Below, piece by piece: positions 27,385 to 36,978 of a stretch of DNA of 64,000 nt. Source of the DNA: Myxococcus xanthus (lineage in GTDB: Bacteria > Myxococcota > Myxococcia > Myxococcales > Myxococcaceae); assembly GCF_900106535.1 (NCBI RefSeq), contig NZ_FNOH01000004.1, positions 186,001 to 250,000 of the forward strand, written 5' to 3'. The notes below the pieces were generated by a model. The model had not been told where the DNA came from, searched no databases, and saw only the letters and a program-made list of their open reading frames with translations. Position 1 is the first letter of the stretch; every line of letters starts with the position of its first letter. Both the position numbers and the translations under genes were made by a program.

Positions 27385-28815
27385 TCAAGGACCCGCCGCG
27401 GCAGGCGCGGCGGGAGCGGGAGCGGGAGCGGGAGCGGTCGTCGCGGGCCCCAACACGGGAGAAGGCGTCGCGGGCAGCGGGAGCGCTGGCGCGGCGTTGA
27501 GCGGCGCGGGCGTCCCCAACAACGGCGTCGGAGTCCCGGCATTCAGCGGCGCCGGCGTGCTCAGCAACGCCGGCGGCGGCGTGGCAGGATTCGAGTTGAG
27601 CGGAGGCTCGGTGGCGATGATTCCCGCGCTGGACTGCCCCGTGCCGATAAACGCACCGAACGAGCCCGGCGCCAGCGGCTGCACCGTGAACGAACCGAAG
27701 GTGGACATGGTGGGCGGCGTCGCGAACGCCCCCGTCGTCGTGCCTCTCCCGGGCGTCCCCGCCACCACGGTGGTCCCATCCAACGGCGTCACCGGAAGCT
27801 GTCCCGAGTATGTCACGGGCGTGTTCGTCACCATCGGCACGGGCAGGCCCCCACTGATGATCTCAGGCGTCACCGGCACCCCTGGCACCGTCGTGGTCTG
27901 CACGGGCGCAGTCGCCAGGCGCCCTGGAGCCGTCGCCGGCACCGTCACCCGCGTCACGGCCCCCGTATCCTGAAGCGCCCCAGCCGTCCCACCGCCTCCG
28001 ATGGCCGAAGGCGCGGGCGGAGGCGACGCGGTAACAGGCGCCCCTACCACGGCGGAGGGCGGTACCGGCGTCAGTGAGCGCCAGCTCAGCGGCGGATTGC
28101 CCGTGTTCTCCACGAAGGGCCGTGAACGCACCGCCGTGCCGCCCACGTCGATGGCTACGTCCTCAAACACGAACTGGATGAAGCCGCGCGGCTCGAGCTG
28201 CGGCGGGAGGTTCCACACCAGCACCACGAGCTCCGTGTCGTCGTAGCGAGCCTGACGCAGCAGCCGGTGGGTGTCGTCATCCGCGTACGCGCCTGCGGCC
28301 AGCGCCGCCGCGTGCACGAAGGCCGTGTCCGTCAGAAGCTGTCCGTTGCGCCAGACGCTACCCACGCCCCAGACAGCCACCGCGGCGTGGGTACGCGTCA
28401 TCGCCGTCCAGCCCAGGCCACTGTCCCCATAGAGCGGGACGTCCAGCAACACGCCGCCGCCAATGGCATGTTGAGGCGGGCGAGGAGGCGGGCCCGAGCC
28501 CCCCTTCCCCTGCTCCGGCGGGAAACCAGGCCGCATCAGCTCGACCCGGTACTCCGTGGCCCCCAGGCGGAAGGACGCTTCCAGCGTCCCCTTATCCCCA
28601 AAGGTAGCGCCCGGAAGGGACACGCGGTCCTCCACCGTCAGCGACGCGCTCCCCGTGCCGCTTTCAGCGAGGTCCGTGAAGGGAAGTGAGCCTTGGATGA
28701 AGAAGCCGTCTGGCTGCTCGGTCCTCGCGCTGGCCTCGCGGCCCTCGAACGTGAACCCACCTGGCGCCGCAGCCAGCAAACCGGACAGAACGAACGTGGT
28801 GAAGGGTCCCGCCAT
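27385..28815 (-). CDS. Secreted protein of unknown function with Pro/Thr/Ala-rich tail
   Basis: 476 residues. The ribosome site AAGGAGG is 8 bases before ATG. A signal peptide (MAGPFTTFVLSGLLAAAPGG) precedes a folded-looking beta-rich part at about 20-250, with FQFVFEDVAIDVGG-type strands. From about 255 the chain becomes low complexity, rich in Pro, Thr, Ala and Gly. It carries near-repeats such as LLSTPAPLNA and LLGTPAPLNA at about 435-455, and ends in an Ala-Pro run coded by a hexanucleotide repeat. No domain recognised. The tail could be a cell-surface stalk. Confidence 0.8.
   Translation of the reverse strand: MAGPFTTFVLSGLLAAAPGGFTFEGREASARTEQPDGFFIQGSLPFTDLAESGTGSASLTVEDRVSLPGATFGDKGTLEASFRLGATEYRVELMRPGFPPEQGKGGSGPPPRPPQHAIGGGVLLDVPLYGDSGLGWTAMTRTHAAVAVWGVGSVWRNGQLLTDTAFVHAAALAAGAYADDDTHRLLRQARYDDTELVVLVWNLPPQLEPRGFIQFVFEDVAIDVGGTAVRSRPFVENTGNPPLSWRSLTPVPPSAVVGAPVTASPPPAPSAIGGGGTAGALQDTGAVTRVTVPATAPGRLATAPVQTTTVPGVPVTPEIISGGLPVPMVTNTPVTYSGQLPVTPLDGTTVVAGTPGRGTTTGAFATPPTMSTFGSFTVQPLAPGSFGAFIGTGQSSAGIIATEPPLNSNPATPPPALLSTPAPLNAGTPTPLLGTPAPLNAAPALPLPATPSPVLGPATTAPAPAPAPAAPAAAGP
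27411..27437. repeat. Hexanucleotide repeat (cgggag) in four copies plus a partial
   Basis: Four perfect cgggag units and a final cgg lie near the 3' end of the Pro/Ala-rich secreted gene. On the coding (-) strand they encode alternating Ala and Pro. Gain or loss of a unit would change length by two residues without frameshift. Confidence 0.9.
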
Positions 28816-28882
28816 CGACGCTGCCTCCTTGGTTTACAAGGTAGGCAGCGGAGCGGGGAACGGCATGCCCCACCCCTGCGAA

Positions 28883-29401
28883 CTAGATGAGGCCGCGCGC
28901 CCTGCGGATCTGCTCGACCGTCTTGTTGTACTCGATGTCGAAGGCGCTGGTGCCCTCCTGCAGGTGCTTCAGGCGGGAGCGAGCCTCCTTGTCGATTTCG
29001 TCGTCCACGTCGAGGTGACGCTTCATGACGGCGAAGATCTTCTGACGCAGCCCGTTATCCGCCGAGTACACCTCTTCGACGTTCCGGCTGATGAGCAGGA
29101 ATTCAATCATCTGGTTGATGACGTACTCGATGCCCTCGTCGCCCATCTTGAAGCCGCGGACGTCCGCCATCTCGCGCTTCACCTGGTTGAACTTGGAATA
29201 GTCGTAGCCGCGACGCTCCAGCGCTTCACGCGTCGCCTGGTTCACACGCTCCTCGTTCGCAAGGTACTCACGCATGATGGCTGACAGGTCCATCTCGGCG
29301 TCGGCCACGCGCATCGGCTCCACCTCGATGTCCCCGTCCTGCATGAGCTGCTGAACGGCCTCGCGCGAGATGATCGGGATCACCTTCGGATACAGCCTCA
29401 T
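28883..29401 (-). CDS. DUF507-family protein with extra central segment
   Basis: 172 residues, from ATG at 29401 with GAGGGAC upstream. Typical DUF507 proteins are about 90 residues. Here the usual start (MRLYPKVIPIISREAVQQLM) and the usual end (VDDEIDKEARSRLKHLQEGTSAFDIEY, then KTVEQIRRARGLI) are separated by about 80 residues with a charged helix (MREYLANEERVNQATREAL). Acidic and helical throughout, no signal or membrane segment. The function of the family is unknown. The open frame continues 14 residues upstream but lacks a ribosome site there. It stands alone between uvrC and the secreted-protein gene. Confidence 0.85.
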   Translation of the reverse strand: MRLYPKVIPIISREAVQQLMQDGDIEVEPMRVADAEMDLSAIMREYLANEERVNQATREALERRGYDYSKFNQVKREMADVRGFKMGDEGIEYVINQMIEFLLISRNVEEVYSADNGLRQKIFAVMKRHLDVDDEIDKEARSRLKHLQEGTSAFDIEYNKTVEQIRRARGLI

Positions 29402-29538
29402 GTCGGTCCCTCGCCCTCTGTGAAACGTGCTCGGAATCGTCAACCGCTATAGTTCAGCGCCGAGCCCAGTCGCAATGAAAAACCCCAGGAACGTCGCGCT
29501 TCCAGCGCACTTCCCATCAGGTCTGCAGCGGAAATTAA

Positions 29539-31479
29539 TCACGCTGCCCCGGGTGGCGACCCTCCCTGCGTTTTTTCGTCAACGGGTTCGTGCGCGTCGT
29601 CAAGGGAAGCCTCCCGTACGGGATCTTCCGCATCCTCTTCTGGATGTCCGTGAAGGCCCGCATGGACGCGTTCCGCCATGGCCGGTCCGACGACCTCCGC
29701 GAGCTCCTCGATGGAGGCGTCCCCCACCCGCTTGAGCGAGCCGAAGTGCCGAAGCAGTTGCTTGCGCCGCGTCTCCCCCACGCCCGGGATGTCCTCCAGC
29801 GCCGAACGCACCCGGCTCTTGCGCAGCACCTGCTTCTGGAAGGTGATGGCGAAGCGGTGGGCCTCGTCCCGCATTCGCGTGAGCATGAACATCTCCGCCG
29901 AGTTCTGGGACAGGACGATGGGGTCCTTGCGCCCCACCACGAAGATGCGCTCGGGGCTCCGGGCGCTCTCCGCGTCGCGGTCGAACACCTCCAGGTCGCG
30001 GCTCTTGGCCAGACCCACCACGTCCACCGACTCCACGCCCACGTCCTTCATCGCCGCGTGCGCGCTGGCCAGTTGCCCCTTGCCTCCGTCGATGACGAGC
30101 AGGTCCGGCAGGTCATTGTCCTCCAGGCCCTTCTTCAGGCGGCGGGAGATGACCTCGTACATGCTGGCGAAGTCGTCCTGCTTCTCCAGCGTCTTGATTT
30201 TGTACTTCCGGTAGCGCGACTTGTCCGCGTCCCCGTCCGTCACCGCCACCTGCGACGCGACGATGGCCGACCCCTGGAAGTGCGAGATGTCGAAGCACTC
30301 CATCCGGCACGGGAAGTTGCGCAGCCCCAGCCGCTGTTGGAGCCGGGACAGCACGGTGTCCGTTTCGTCCTTCGTGCGTCGGCGCTCCACGAAGGCCTGT
30401 TCGGCGTTCTTCGCCGCCATCTTCACCAGGTCCAGCTTCTCCCCGCGCTTGGGCACCAGGACGCGCACGCGCTCGCCCTTGCGCTCCGTGAGGAGTGCCT
30501 CGAGCCCCCCGGTGCCGTCCTCCAGCTCCAGCGGCAGCAGCACCTCCTCCGGCACGAAGCTGCCCTGGTCGTAGTAGAGGTTGACGAACGAGGCGATCAG
30601 CTCCTCGTCGGGAAACTCCTGGCTGCCGAAGGGGAAGGCCTGCCCGCCGTTGAGCCGGCCCTGCCGCACCCACAGGACGTAGAACAGGATGCGGTCCCCT
30701 TCCCGGTGGAAGGCGAAGACATCCTGGTCCTTGAAGTCGGTGGTGGCGACCTTCTGCCGCTCCAGGCTCCGCTCGATGGCGTTGAGCTGGTCCCGTATCC
30801 GCGCGGCCTCCTCGAACTTCAGCTCCTGCGCGGCGCGCTTCATGCGCAGGCGCAGGCCCTCCACCAGCTCCCCCGCCTTGCCCTCCAGGAACATCACCAC
30901 CTCGTCCACGCTGCGGTGGTAGTCCTCCTGGGGCACCGGGTACACGCACGGGGCCGGGCAACGGCCAATCTGGTGCAACAAGCAGGGCCGCTTGCGGTTG
31001 GCCAGCACGTGGTCGGTGCACGTGCGCAGGCGGAAGAAGCGGTTGACCACCCGCAGCGTCTCGCGGATGGCCCCCGCGCTGGAGTACGGCCCGAAGTAGC
31101 GCGCGCCGTCGCGCTCGTATTTGCGCACCACTTCCAGGCGCGGATAGGGCTGGGTGCGGTCCAGGCGCAGGGAGATGAACTGCTTGTCGTCCTTGAGCAG
31201 GACGTTGAAGCGCGGCCGGTGCTTCTTGATGAGCTCGTTTTCGAGCAGCAGCGCTTCCTTCTCGTTGCTGACGAGCACCGTCTCCAGGTCACCCAGCAAC
31301 TGGTCCAACAAGGACACGAAGACGCGCGTGTCGCCGGTGCGGTTGAAGTACGAGCGCACCCTGCTGCGCAGGTTGATGGCCTTGCCCACGTAGATGACCT
31401 GACCCCGGCGGTCCTTCATCAGGTACACGCCGGGCTCGGTGGGCAGTGCGTCCAGCTTCTCCAGGAGCTTCGCGTCCAT
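29539..31479 (-). CDS. uvrC: UvrABC excinuclease subunit C
   Basis: 646 residues. UvrC makes both incisions in nucleotide excision repair, on DNA held by UvrB. The GIY-YIG nuclease domain is at about 13-95 ([21 protein letters not shown] split here). A UVR helix pair sits at about 205-240, and the C-terminal RNase H-like endonuclease domain contains [19 protein letters not shown] and [13 protein letters not shown] helix-hairpin-helix pair follows with [19 protein letters not shown] near 580-600. The Cys-containing 4Fe-4S-type cluster region shows [21 protein letters not shown] at about 155-175. It starts 12 bases after uvrB ends, so uvrB-uvrC is an operon. Confidence 0.96.
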
Positions 31480-31491
31480 GCCAGCCCCCGC

Positions 31492-33606
31492 CTACTTGCG
31501 GCTCCGGGCCCGCGCGGAGCGTCCTCCGCCCCCGCGCCCCTTGCCCTTCTTCGGGGCTTCCGCTTCCGCCGCCTTCGCCGGGGCCCGCAGCAGCGAGCGC
31601 GACGCCGGCTTGAGCCCCAGGTCCATGTCCTTCAAGAGCTGCACGCGGTCCCGGTACTCGGCCGCCTTCTCGAACTGCATCTCGTCCGCGGCGGCGAGCA
31701 TGTCCTTGGTGAATTCCTCGATGAGCCGCTTGATTTCCTTCGGCTGGAGGACGTCGTCCTCGCCTTCGGCCGCCATCGGCAGGGCGCCCACGTCACCCGC
31801 ATCGTAGGCCGCGTGCTCGGACAAGTCGGTGATGTTGCTCTTCACCGAACGCGGGGTGATGCCGTGCTCCTGGTTGTACGCGCGCTGGATGTCGCGGCGG
31901 CGCGTCGTCTCCTCCAGGGCCTTCTTCATGGAGTCGGTGACGTTGTCCGCGTACATGATGACGCGGCCGCTCACGTTACGGGCCGCGCGGCCAATCGTCT
32001 GGATGAGGGAGACGTGGCTGCGCAGGAAGCCTTCCTTGTCCGCGTCCAGGATGGCCACCAGGGACACCTCGGGGATGTCCAGGCCCTCGCGCAGCAGGTT
32101 GATGCCCACCAGGACGTCGAACTCGCCCTTGCGCAAGTCACGGATGATGGCCATGCGCTCAATCGCGTCGATGTCCGAGTGCAGGTAGCGCACGCGCACG
32201 CCTACGTCGGAGAAGTACTCCGTGAGGTCTTCCGCCATGCGCTTGGTGAGCGTCGTCACCAGGACGCGCTCGCTGCGGGACACGCGCTGACGCACCTCCT
32301 CCAGCAGGTCGTCCACCTGATTGCCCACGGGGCGAATCTCCACCTCCGGGTCGGTCAGGCCCGTGGGGCGGATGATCTGCTCCACCACCACACCCTGCGA
32401 CTTCTGCAGCTCGTACTCCGCCGGCGTCGCGGAGACGAAGATGGCCTGGGGCACCAGCTCCTCGAACTCACCGAACTTGAGCGGGCGGTTGTCCAGCGCG
32501 CTGGGCAGGCGGAAGCCGAAGCCCACCAGCGTCTCCTTGCGCGCGCGGTCGCCGCGGTACATGGCGCCAATCTGCGGCACCGTCTGGTGGCTCTCATCGA
32601 GCATCACCAGCAGGTTGCGTGGGAAGTAGTCGATGAGGCACGGCGGCGGCTCTCCCGCCGCGCGGCCGGAGAAGTGCCGGGAGTAGTTCTCGATGCCACT
32701 GCAGTAGCCGACCTGCTCAATCATCTCCAGGTCGAACATGGCGCGCTGCTCCAGCCGCTGAGCCTCGAGCAGCTTGCCCTCGCGCTTGAATGTCTGCAGT
32801 TGTTCGGACAGCTCGTCGCGAATGGTCTGGATCGCGCGCCGACGCACGTCCTCCTCGGCCACGTAGTGGCTGGCGGGGAAGATGACGATTTTCTCCAGCG
32901 CGCCCAACGTCACGCCGCGCAGCGGGTCGAACTCGGTGACGCGCTCCACCTCGTCGCCAAAGAAGCTGACGCGCACGGCCCGCTCCTCCTCGTACGCGGG
33001 AAACACCTCGACGGTGTCTCCGCGCGCGCGGAAGGTGCCGCGGTGGAAGTCCAGGTCGTTGCGCTTGTACTGGGCCTCCACCAGCTTGCGCATGAAGGTG
33101 TCGCGCCCCATCTCCTCGCCCACCGCCGCGCGCACCGCCAACTCCACGTAGCTGCGGGCCGCGCCCAGGCCGTAGATGCAGGACACGCTGGCGACGATGA
33201 TGACGTCGTCCCGCGTGCGCAGCGAATGGGTGGCCGAGTGGCGCATCCGTTCGATGTTGTCGTTGATGGACGAGTCCTTCTCGATGAAGGTGTCCGTCGA
33301 CGGAACGTAGGCCTCGGGCTGGTAGTAGTCGTAGTACGAGACGAAGTACTCGACGGCGTTGTGCGGAAAGAGCGCCTTGAATTCGCCGTAGAGCTGCGCG
33401 GCCAGCGTCTTGTTATGGGCCATCACCAGCGTGGGCCGCTGCACGTTGGCGATGATGTTCGCCATCGTGAACGTCTTGCCTGACCCGGTGACGCCCAGGA
33501 GGGTTTGGTAGCGGTCACCCCGCAGAAGGCCCTGCGTGAGTTCGCCAATGGCCCTCGGCTGGTCGCCTCCGGGACTGTGTTCGCTGACGAGCTGGAAGTC
33601 CGACAT
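31492..33606 (-). CDS. uvrB: UvrABC excinuclease subunit B
   Basis: 704 residues. UvrB is the damage-verifying helicase-like subunit. Walker A GVTGSGKT is at 39-46, the beta-hairpin region has [12 protein letters not shown] near 95-106, and helicase motifs include DESHQT and QTIGRAARN. The UVR domain near the C-terminus ([23 protein letters not shown]) binds UvrC. The last 30 residues are basic and Gly/Lys-rich. I chose ATG at 33606 because the family start [16 protein letters not shown] follows; a GTG at 33624 is possible. It is separated from uvrC by 12 bases. A LexA-type operator was not recognised. Confidence 0.96.
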   Translation of the reverse strand: MSDFQLVSEHSPGGDQPRAIGELTQGLLRGDRYQTLLGVTGSGKTFTMANIIANVQRPTLVMAHNKTLAAQLYGEFKALFPHNAVEYFVSYYDYYQPEAYVPSTDTFIEKDSSINDNIERMRHSATHSLRTRDDVIIVASVSCIYGLGAARSYVELAVRAAVGEEMGRDTFMRKLVEAQYKRNDLDFHRGTFRARGDTVEVFPAYEEERAVRVSFFGDEVERVTEFDPLRGVTLGALEKIVIFPASHYVAEEDVRRRAIQTIRDELSEQLQTFKREGKLLEAQRLEQRAMFDLEMIEQVGYCSGIENYSRHFSGRAAGEPPPCLIDYFPRNLLVMLDESHQTVPQIGAMYRGDRARKETLVGFGFRLPSALDNRPLKFGEFEELVPQAIFVSATPAEYELQKSQGVVVEQIIRPTGLTDPEVEIRPVGNQVDDLLEEVRQRVSRSERVLVTTLTKRMAEDLTEYFSDVGVRVRYLHSDIDAIERMAIIRDLRKGEFDVLVGINLLREGLDIPEVSLVAILDADKEGFLRSHVSLIQTIGRAARNVSGRVIMYADNVTDSMKKALEETTRRRDIQRAYNQEHGITPRSVKSNITDLSEHAAYDAGDVGALPMAAEGEDDVLQPKEIKRLIEEFTKDMLAAADEMQFEKAAEYRDRVQLLKDMDLGLKPASRSLLRAPAKAAEAEAPKKGKGRGGGGRSARARSRK

Positions 33607-33659
33607 AGCCGCGAGACTTAACACCGCGCGGGAGGGAAGGCCGGATGTTCGTCACCGCG

Positions 33660-35339
33660 CTACTTCGAAGTGTCCTGTCGCTTCAGCGCTTCCAGGGATT
33701 GCAGCCGGGCAGCCTCGAACTCATCCCCCTTGTTCCAGCGCGGCAGCTCCGGTTGCCGGGCAACGTGGGCCCCCAGCAGGAAGAACAGGCGGATGTCCTC
33801 CACCGCGCCGGAAAAGTCCCAATCCGGACGCAGCTCGTCCGACGGCTGGTGGTAGTGCTTCGACTCCCAGACTTCCCGCTGCTGCTTGCCCCAGCCCTCC
33901 GGCTTGCCGATGAAGTCCATCCCACTGCCGAAGTACGCGGCGGGAATGCCCCGCTTGGCGAAGTTGAACTGGTCCGACCGGTAGAAGAAGCCGCGGTCCG
34001 ACAGCTGGTCCGCCTTCACCACCCGGCCCTGCGTCTTCGCCAGGGCGACCAGTGTGGCGTCCAGGTTGGATTTGCCCAGGCCAATGACGGTGAGGTCGCG
34101 GGTGCGGCCATGGATGTTGGCGCCGTCGATGTTGATGTTGGCGGCGACCCGGCCGTGGGGCACGGGCGGGTGCTCGGCCAGGTACTGCGAGCCCAGCAGC
34201 CCCTGCTCCTCGGCGGCCACGGCGGCGAAGAGGATGGAGCGGCGCGGCGCCTTGGGAAGGGCCTTGAACGCCTTGGCGATGTTGAGCATCGCCGACACAC
34301 CGGACGCGTTGTCGAGCGCGCCGTTGTAGATGGTGTCCTCGCCCGGCTTGCCGCCTTCCTTGCGGCCCAGGTGGTCATGGTGCGCGGTGTAGAGCACCAC
34401 CTCCTGGGACAGCTTCGGGTCACTTCCGGGCAGCAGCGCCAACACGTTGGCGGTGGGACTGCGGCGCACCGTGTTGGTGAGGCGCGACGACACCGTCACC
34501 CCGAGTGGCACGGGCTGGAAGTCGCGCTTCTGCGCGGCGGCCCACAGCGCGCCCAGGTCCTTGCCCGCCAGTTGCAACACCCGGCGCGTGGCCTGCTCGG
34601 TCGTCCAGGCCTTCACCTGGAGGCGGGGCCCCTCCGCCGCGGGCAACTCGAACTGCTCACCCGTCCACGACGTCTGCACCACCTGCCACGGGTAGCCCGC
34701 GCTCGGCGTGGTGTGGATGATGATGGCGCCCGCCGCGCCCATCTTCGCGGCCTGCTCGTACTTGTAATCCCAGCGGCCGTACCAGAGCCGCGTCTTCCCC
34801 GCGAAGAGCTGCGGGTCATCCTCCGGGTCGCTGTTGAGGATGAGCAGCGTCTTGCCGCGCAGGTCCATCCCCTTGAAATCGTCCCACTTGTACTCGGGGG
34901 CCTGGATGCCGTAGCCCACGAAGACGAGCTCGGACGCCGCCAGCTTCGACTCGGGGGACTGCACGCCGGACACGGCGATGAAGTCCGTGTGGAAGTCCAG
35001 GTGCACCGCGCCCTGGGGCGCCTGGAACGACAATTCCTTGGGGCTGCTGGTGACGCCCACCAGGTCAAAAGGCTGCAGGTACGAGCCGTCCGTGCCCAAC
35101 GGCTGCAACCCGAGCGCCTCGAACTGCGAAGCGATGTACGCCTGCGCGAGCGCGTCCCCTCGTGTGCCGGGACCACGGCCCTCCAGCAGGTCATTCGCGA
35201 GGAAGCGCACGTGCGCACGCAGCACCTCCGGAGCGATGACACCGGACGCGGACTTCTCCGCGGGCGTCGTCAACTGCACGCGCTGCGCGAGCGCCGGAGC
35301 GGAGCAGAGGGCGAGAAGCAGGGGCAGCGAGCGCATCAT
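33660..35339 (-). CDS. Secreted M28-family metallopeptidase with PA domain
   Basis: 559 residues. A signal peptide MMRSLPLLLALCSAPALA leads an exported zinc aminopeptidase. The PA (protease-associated) domain is at about 130-260. Two-zinc M28 residues are visible: the AHHDHLG motif near 318, Asp in NGALDNASGV near 342, Glu-Glu in AEEQGLLG near 374, and a late His in HYHQPSDEL near 520. The first ATG is directly preceded by a hairpin, with no good Shine-Dalgarno. It lies 47 bases downstream of cysS. Substrate unknown; likely peptide digestion outside the cell or in the periplasm. Confidence 0.92.
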   Translation of the reverse strand: MMRSLPLLLALCSAPALAQRVQLTTPAEKSASGVIAPEVLRAHVRFLANDLLEGRGPGTRGDALAQAYIASQFEALGLQPLGTDGSYLQPFDLVGVTSSPKELSFQAPQGAVHLDFHTDFIAVSGVQSPESKLAASELVFVGYGIQAPEYKWDDFKGMDLRGKTLLILNSDPEDDPQLFAGKTRLWYGRWDYKYEQAAKMGAAGAIIIHTTPSAGYPWQVVQTSWTGEQFELPAAEGPRLQVKAWTTEQATRRVLQLAGKDLGALWAAAQKRDFQPVPLGVTVSSRLTNTVRRSPTANVLALLPGSDPKLSQEVVLYTAHHDHLGRKEGGKPGEDTIYNGALDNASGVSAMLNIAKAFKALPKAPRRSILFAAVAAEEQGLLGSQYLAEHPPVPHGRVAANINIDGANIHGRTRDLTVIGLGKSNLDATLVALAKTQGRVVKADQLSDRGFFYRSDQFNFAKRGIPAAYFGSGMDFIGKPEGWGKQQREVWESKHYHQPSDELRPDWDFSGAVEDIRLFFLLGAHVARQPELPRWNKGDEFEAARLQSLEALKRQDTSK

Positions 35340-35374
35340 GGTGTCCCGAGCCCTAACATGAAGCCCGGGACACC
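35340..35374 (-). other. Hairpin between cysS and the M28 peptidase gene
   Basis: Perfect 9-bp arms (ggtgtcccg / cgggacacc) with a 17-base loop. On the coding strand the 3' arm ends immediately before the first ATG of the peptidase, so it may act as cysS terminator and also restrain peptidase translation. There is no T-tract. Confidence 0.5.
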
Positions 35375-35386
35375 CGAAGCACTGCA

Positions 35387-36880
35387 TCAGCCCTGGAGCG
35401 GCGCCACCTTCCACGTCGTGCCAGCGGGCGTGTCCATGATTTCCACGCCCTTCTCCTTCAGCTCGCTTCGCACCCGGTCTGCGGCGGCGAAGTCTTTCGC
35501 CGCGCGGGCAGCGGTGCGCTCGCCCAGCAGGCGCTCCACCTCCGCCACGTCGATGCCCCGCTCGCGCACAGCGCGCTCGCGGCGGCGCAGCAGCCACGCA
35601 TCGGGCGCGTCCTCGAAGAGGCCCAGGACGCTGGACACCCTGCGCACATCCTCACGCAGCGCGTGCAGTGTGCGGCCCACCAGGGCCTTGTCCTTCACGG
35701 GCGGCTTGTCGGTCAGCTCGTTCATCATCCCGAAGAGCCCCGACAGCGAGCCCAGACCGCCCGCGGTATTGAAGTCGTCGTCCATGGCGGACTCGAACTC
35801 GGTGAAGAAGCGCTGCGGGTCGCCATGCAGGGGCCCCTTGCCGAAGTCCTTCCCCGAGATTCGCTCGTCCACCTTGCGGAGCGTCTCGTAGAAGTACTCC
35901 ATGCGCGTCTCCGCATCCGCCAGCGCCTTGTCGGAGAACGACAGCGGGTGACGGTAGTGCGTGGCGAGGAAGAAGAAGCGCAGCGCTTCCGGGTCCACCT
36001 TGGTCAGCGCGTCGCGCAGGCGCACCACGTTGCCCAGCGACTTGGACATCTTCGCGCCTTCCAGGTCCAGGAAGCCGCAGTGCATCCAATACCGGGCGAA
36101 CGTCACCCCGTTGGCGGACTCGCTCTGAGCGATTTCGTTCTCGTGGTGGGGGAAGATGAGGTCCAGCGCGCCGCCGTGGATGTCGAACGTCTCACCCAGG
36201 TACTTCGCGCTCATGGCGGAGCACTCGATGTGCCAGCCCGGACGGCCGGGGCCCCAGGGGCTCTCCCATGCGGGCTCTCCCGGCTTGGCCGCCTTCCACA
36301 GGGCGAAGTCGAGCGGCTCGCGCTTCTGCTCACCCGGCTGCACGCGCTCGCCCACGCACAGCTCGTCCAGGTTGCGCTTGGACAGCTTCGCGTAGTCCTC
36401 GTCGCTGCTCACGGAGAAGTACACGTCGCCCTGGGAGGCGTACGCGTGGCCCTTGTCCACGAGCTTCTGGATGATGGCGATGATTTCGGGGAGGTGGTCG
36501 CTCACCCGCGGCGAGAAGTCCGGCTCCAGCAGGTGGAGCGCCCGGGTGTCCTCCCGGAAAATCTCCACGTAGCGCGCCGCCAGCTCCACGGGGGCCTCCC
36601 CCGTCTCCGCGGCCGCCTTGATGATCTTGTCGTCCACGTCCGTGAAGTTGCGGACGTACCGGACCTTCAGGCCCCGGTGACGGAGGTAGCGGACCACCAC
36701 GTCGAAGGAGGTGAAGGTGCGGGCATTCCCGATATGGATGTAGCTGTAGACGGTAGGACCACAGACGTAGACCCCCACCTCGCCAGGAATGGCGGGCTGC
36801 AGCAGCTCCTTCTGCATGGTCATCGTGTTGAAGAGCCGAATGGCGGGCGGGGTCACGTGCGGCAATCCTCTCGGGTCCAT
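35387..36880 (-). CDS. cysS: Cysteinyl-tRNA synthetase
   Basis: 497 residues from ATG at 36880. A GTG at 36901 would add seven, and neither has a strong ribosome site. The class I signatures are complete: HIGN at 49-52, and KMSKS at 276-280. Zinc ligands include Cys40 in [15 protein letters not shown], Cys in WHIECSAM and the [10 protein letters not shown] region. The C-terminal anticodon-binding helices are normal. It charges tRNA-Cys in the cytoplasm. It faces the FHA gene across a short divergent gap and is followed by the M28 peptidase gene. Confidence 0.96.
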   Translation of the reverse strand: MDPRGLPHVTPPAIRLFNTMTMQKELLQPAIPGEVGVYVCGPTVYSYIHIGNARTFTSFDVVVRYLRHRGLKVRYVRNFTDVDDKIIKAAAETGEAPVELAARYVEIFREDTRALHLLEPDFSPRVSDHLPEIIAIIQKLVDKGHAYASQGDVYFSVSSDEDYAKLSKRNLDELCVGERVQPGEQKREPLDFALWKAAKPGEPAWESPWGPGRPGWHIECSAMSAKYLGETFDIHGGALDLIFPHHENEIAQSESANGVTFARYWMHCGFLDLEGAKMSKSLGNVVRLRDALTKVDPEALRFFFLATHYRHPLSFSDKALADAETRMEYFYETLRKVDERISGKDFGKGPLHGDPQRFFTEFESAMDDDFNTAGGLGSLSGLFGMMNELTDKPPVKDKALVGRTLHALREDVRRVSSVLGLFEDAPDAWLLRRRERAVRERGIDVAEVERLLGERTAARAAKDFAAADRVRSELKEKGVEIMDTPAGTTWKVAPLQG

Positions 36881-36978
36881 AGGCGTGGGTGTGTCCCGCA
36901 CTCTAGAGTCTTGGGTCGCGGACAGGCCAGTATTCGCAAGGGGTTCGTCGCCGCCCCCAATCTGGGAGAATGGGCATC

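Noticed and set aside
29590-33483. A 1297-codon open frame on the + strand.
   Set aside because: It lies opposite uvrC and uvrB, has no ribosome site or family match, and is His/Val/Arg/Leu-rich as expected for the antisense of GC-rich genes.
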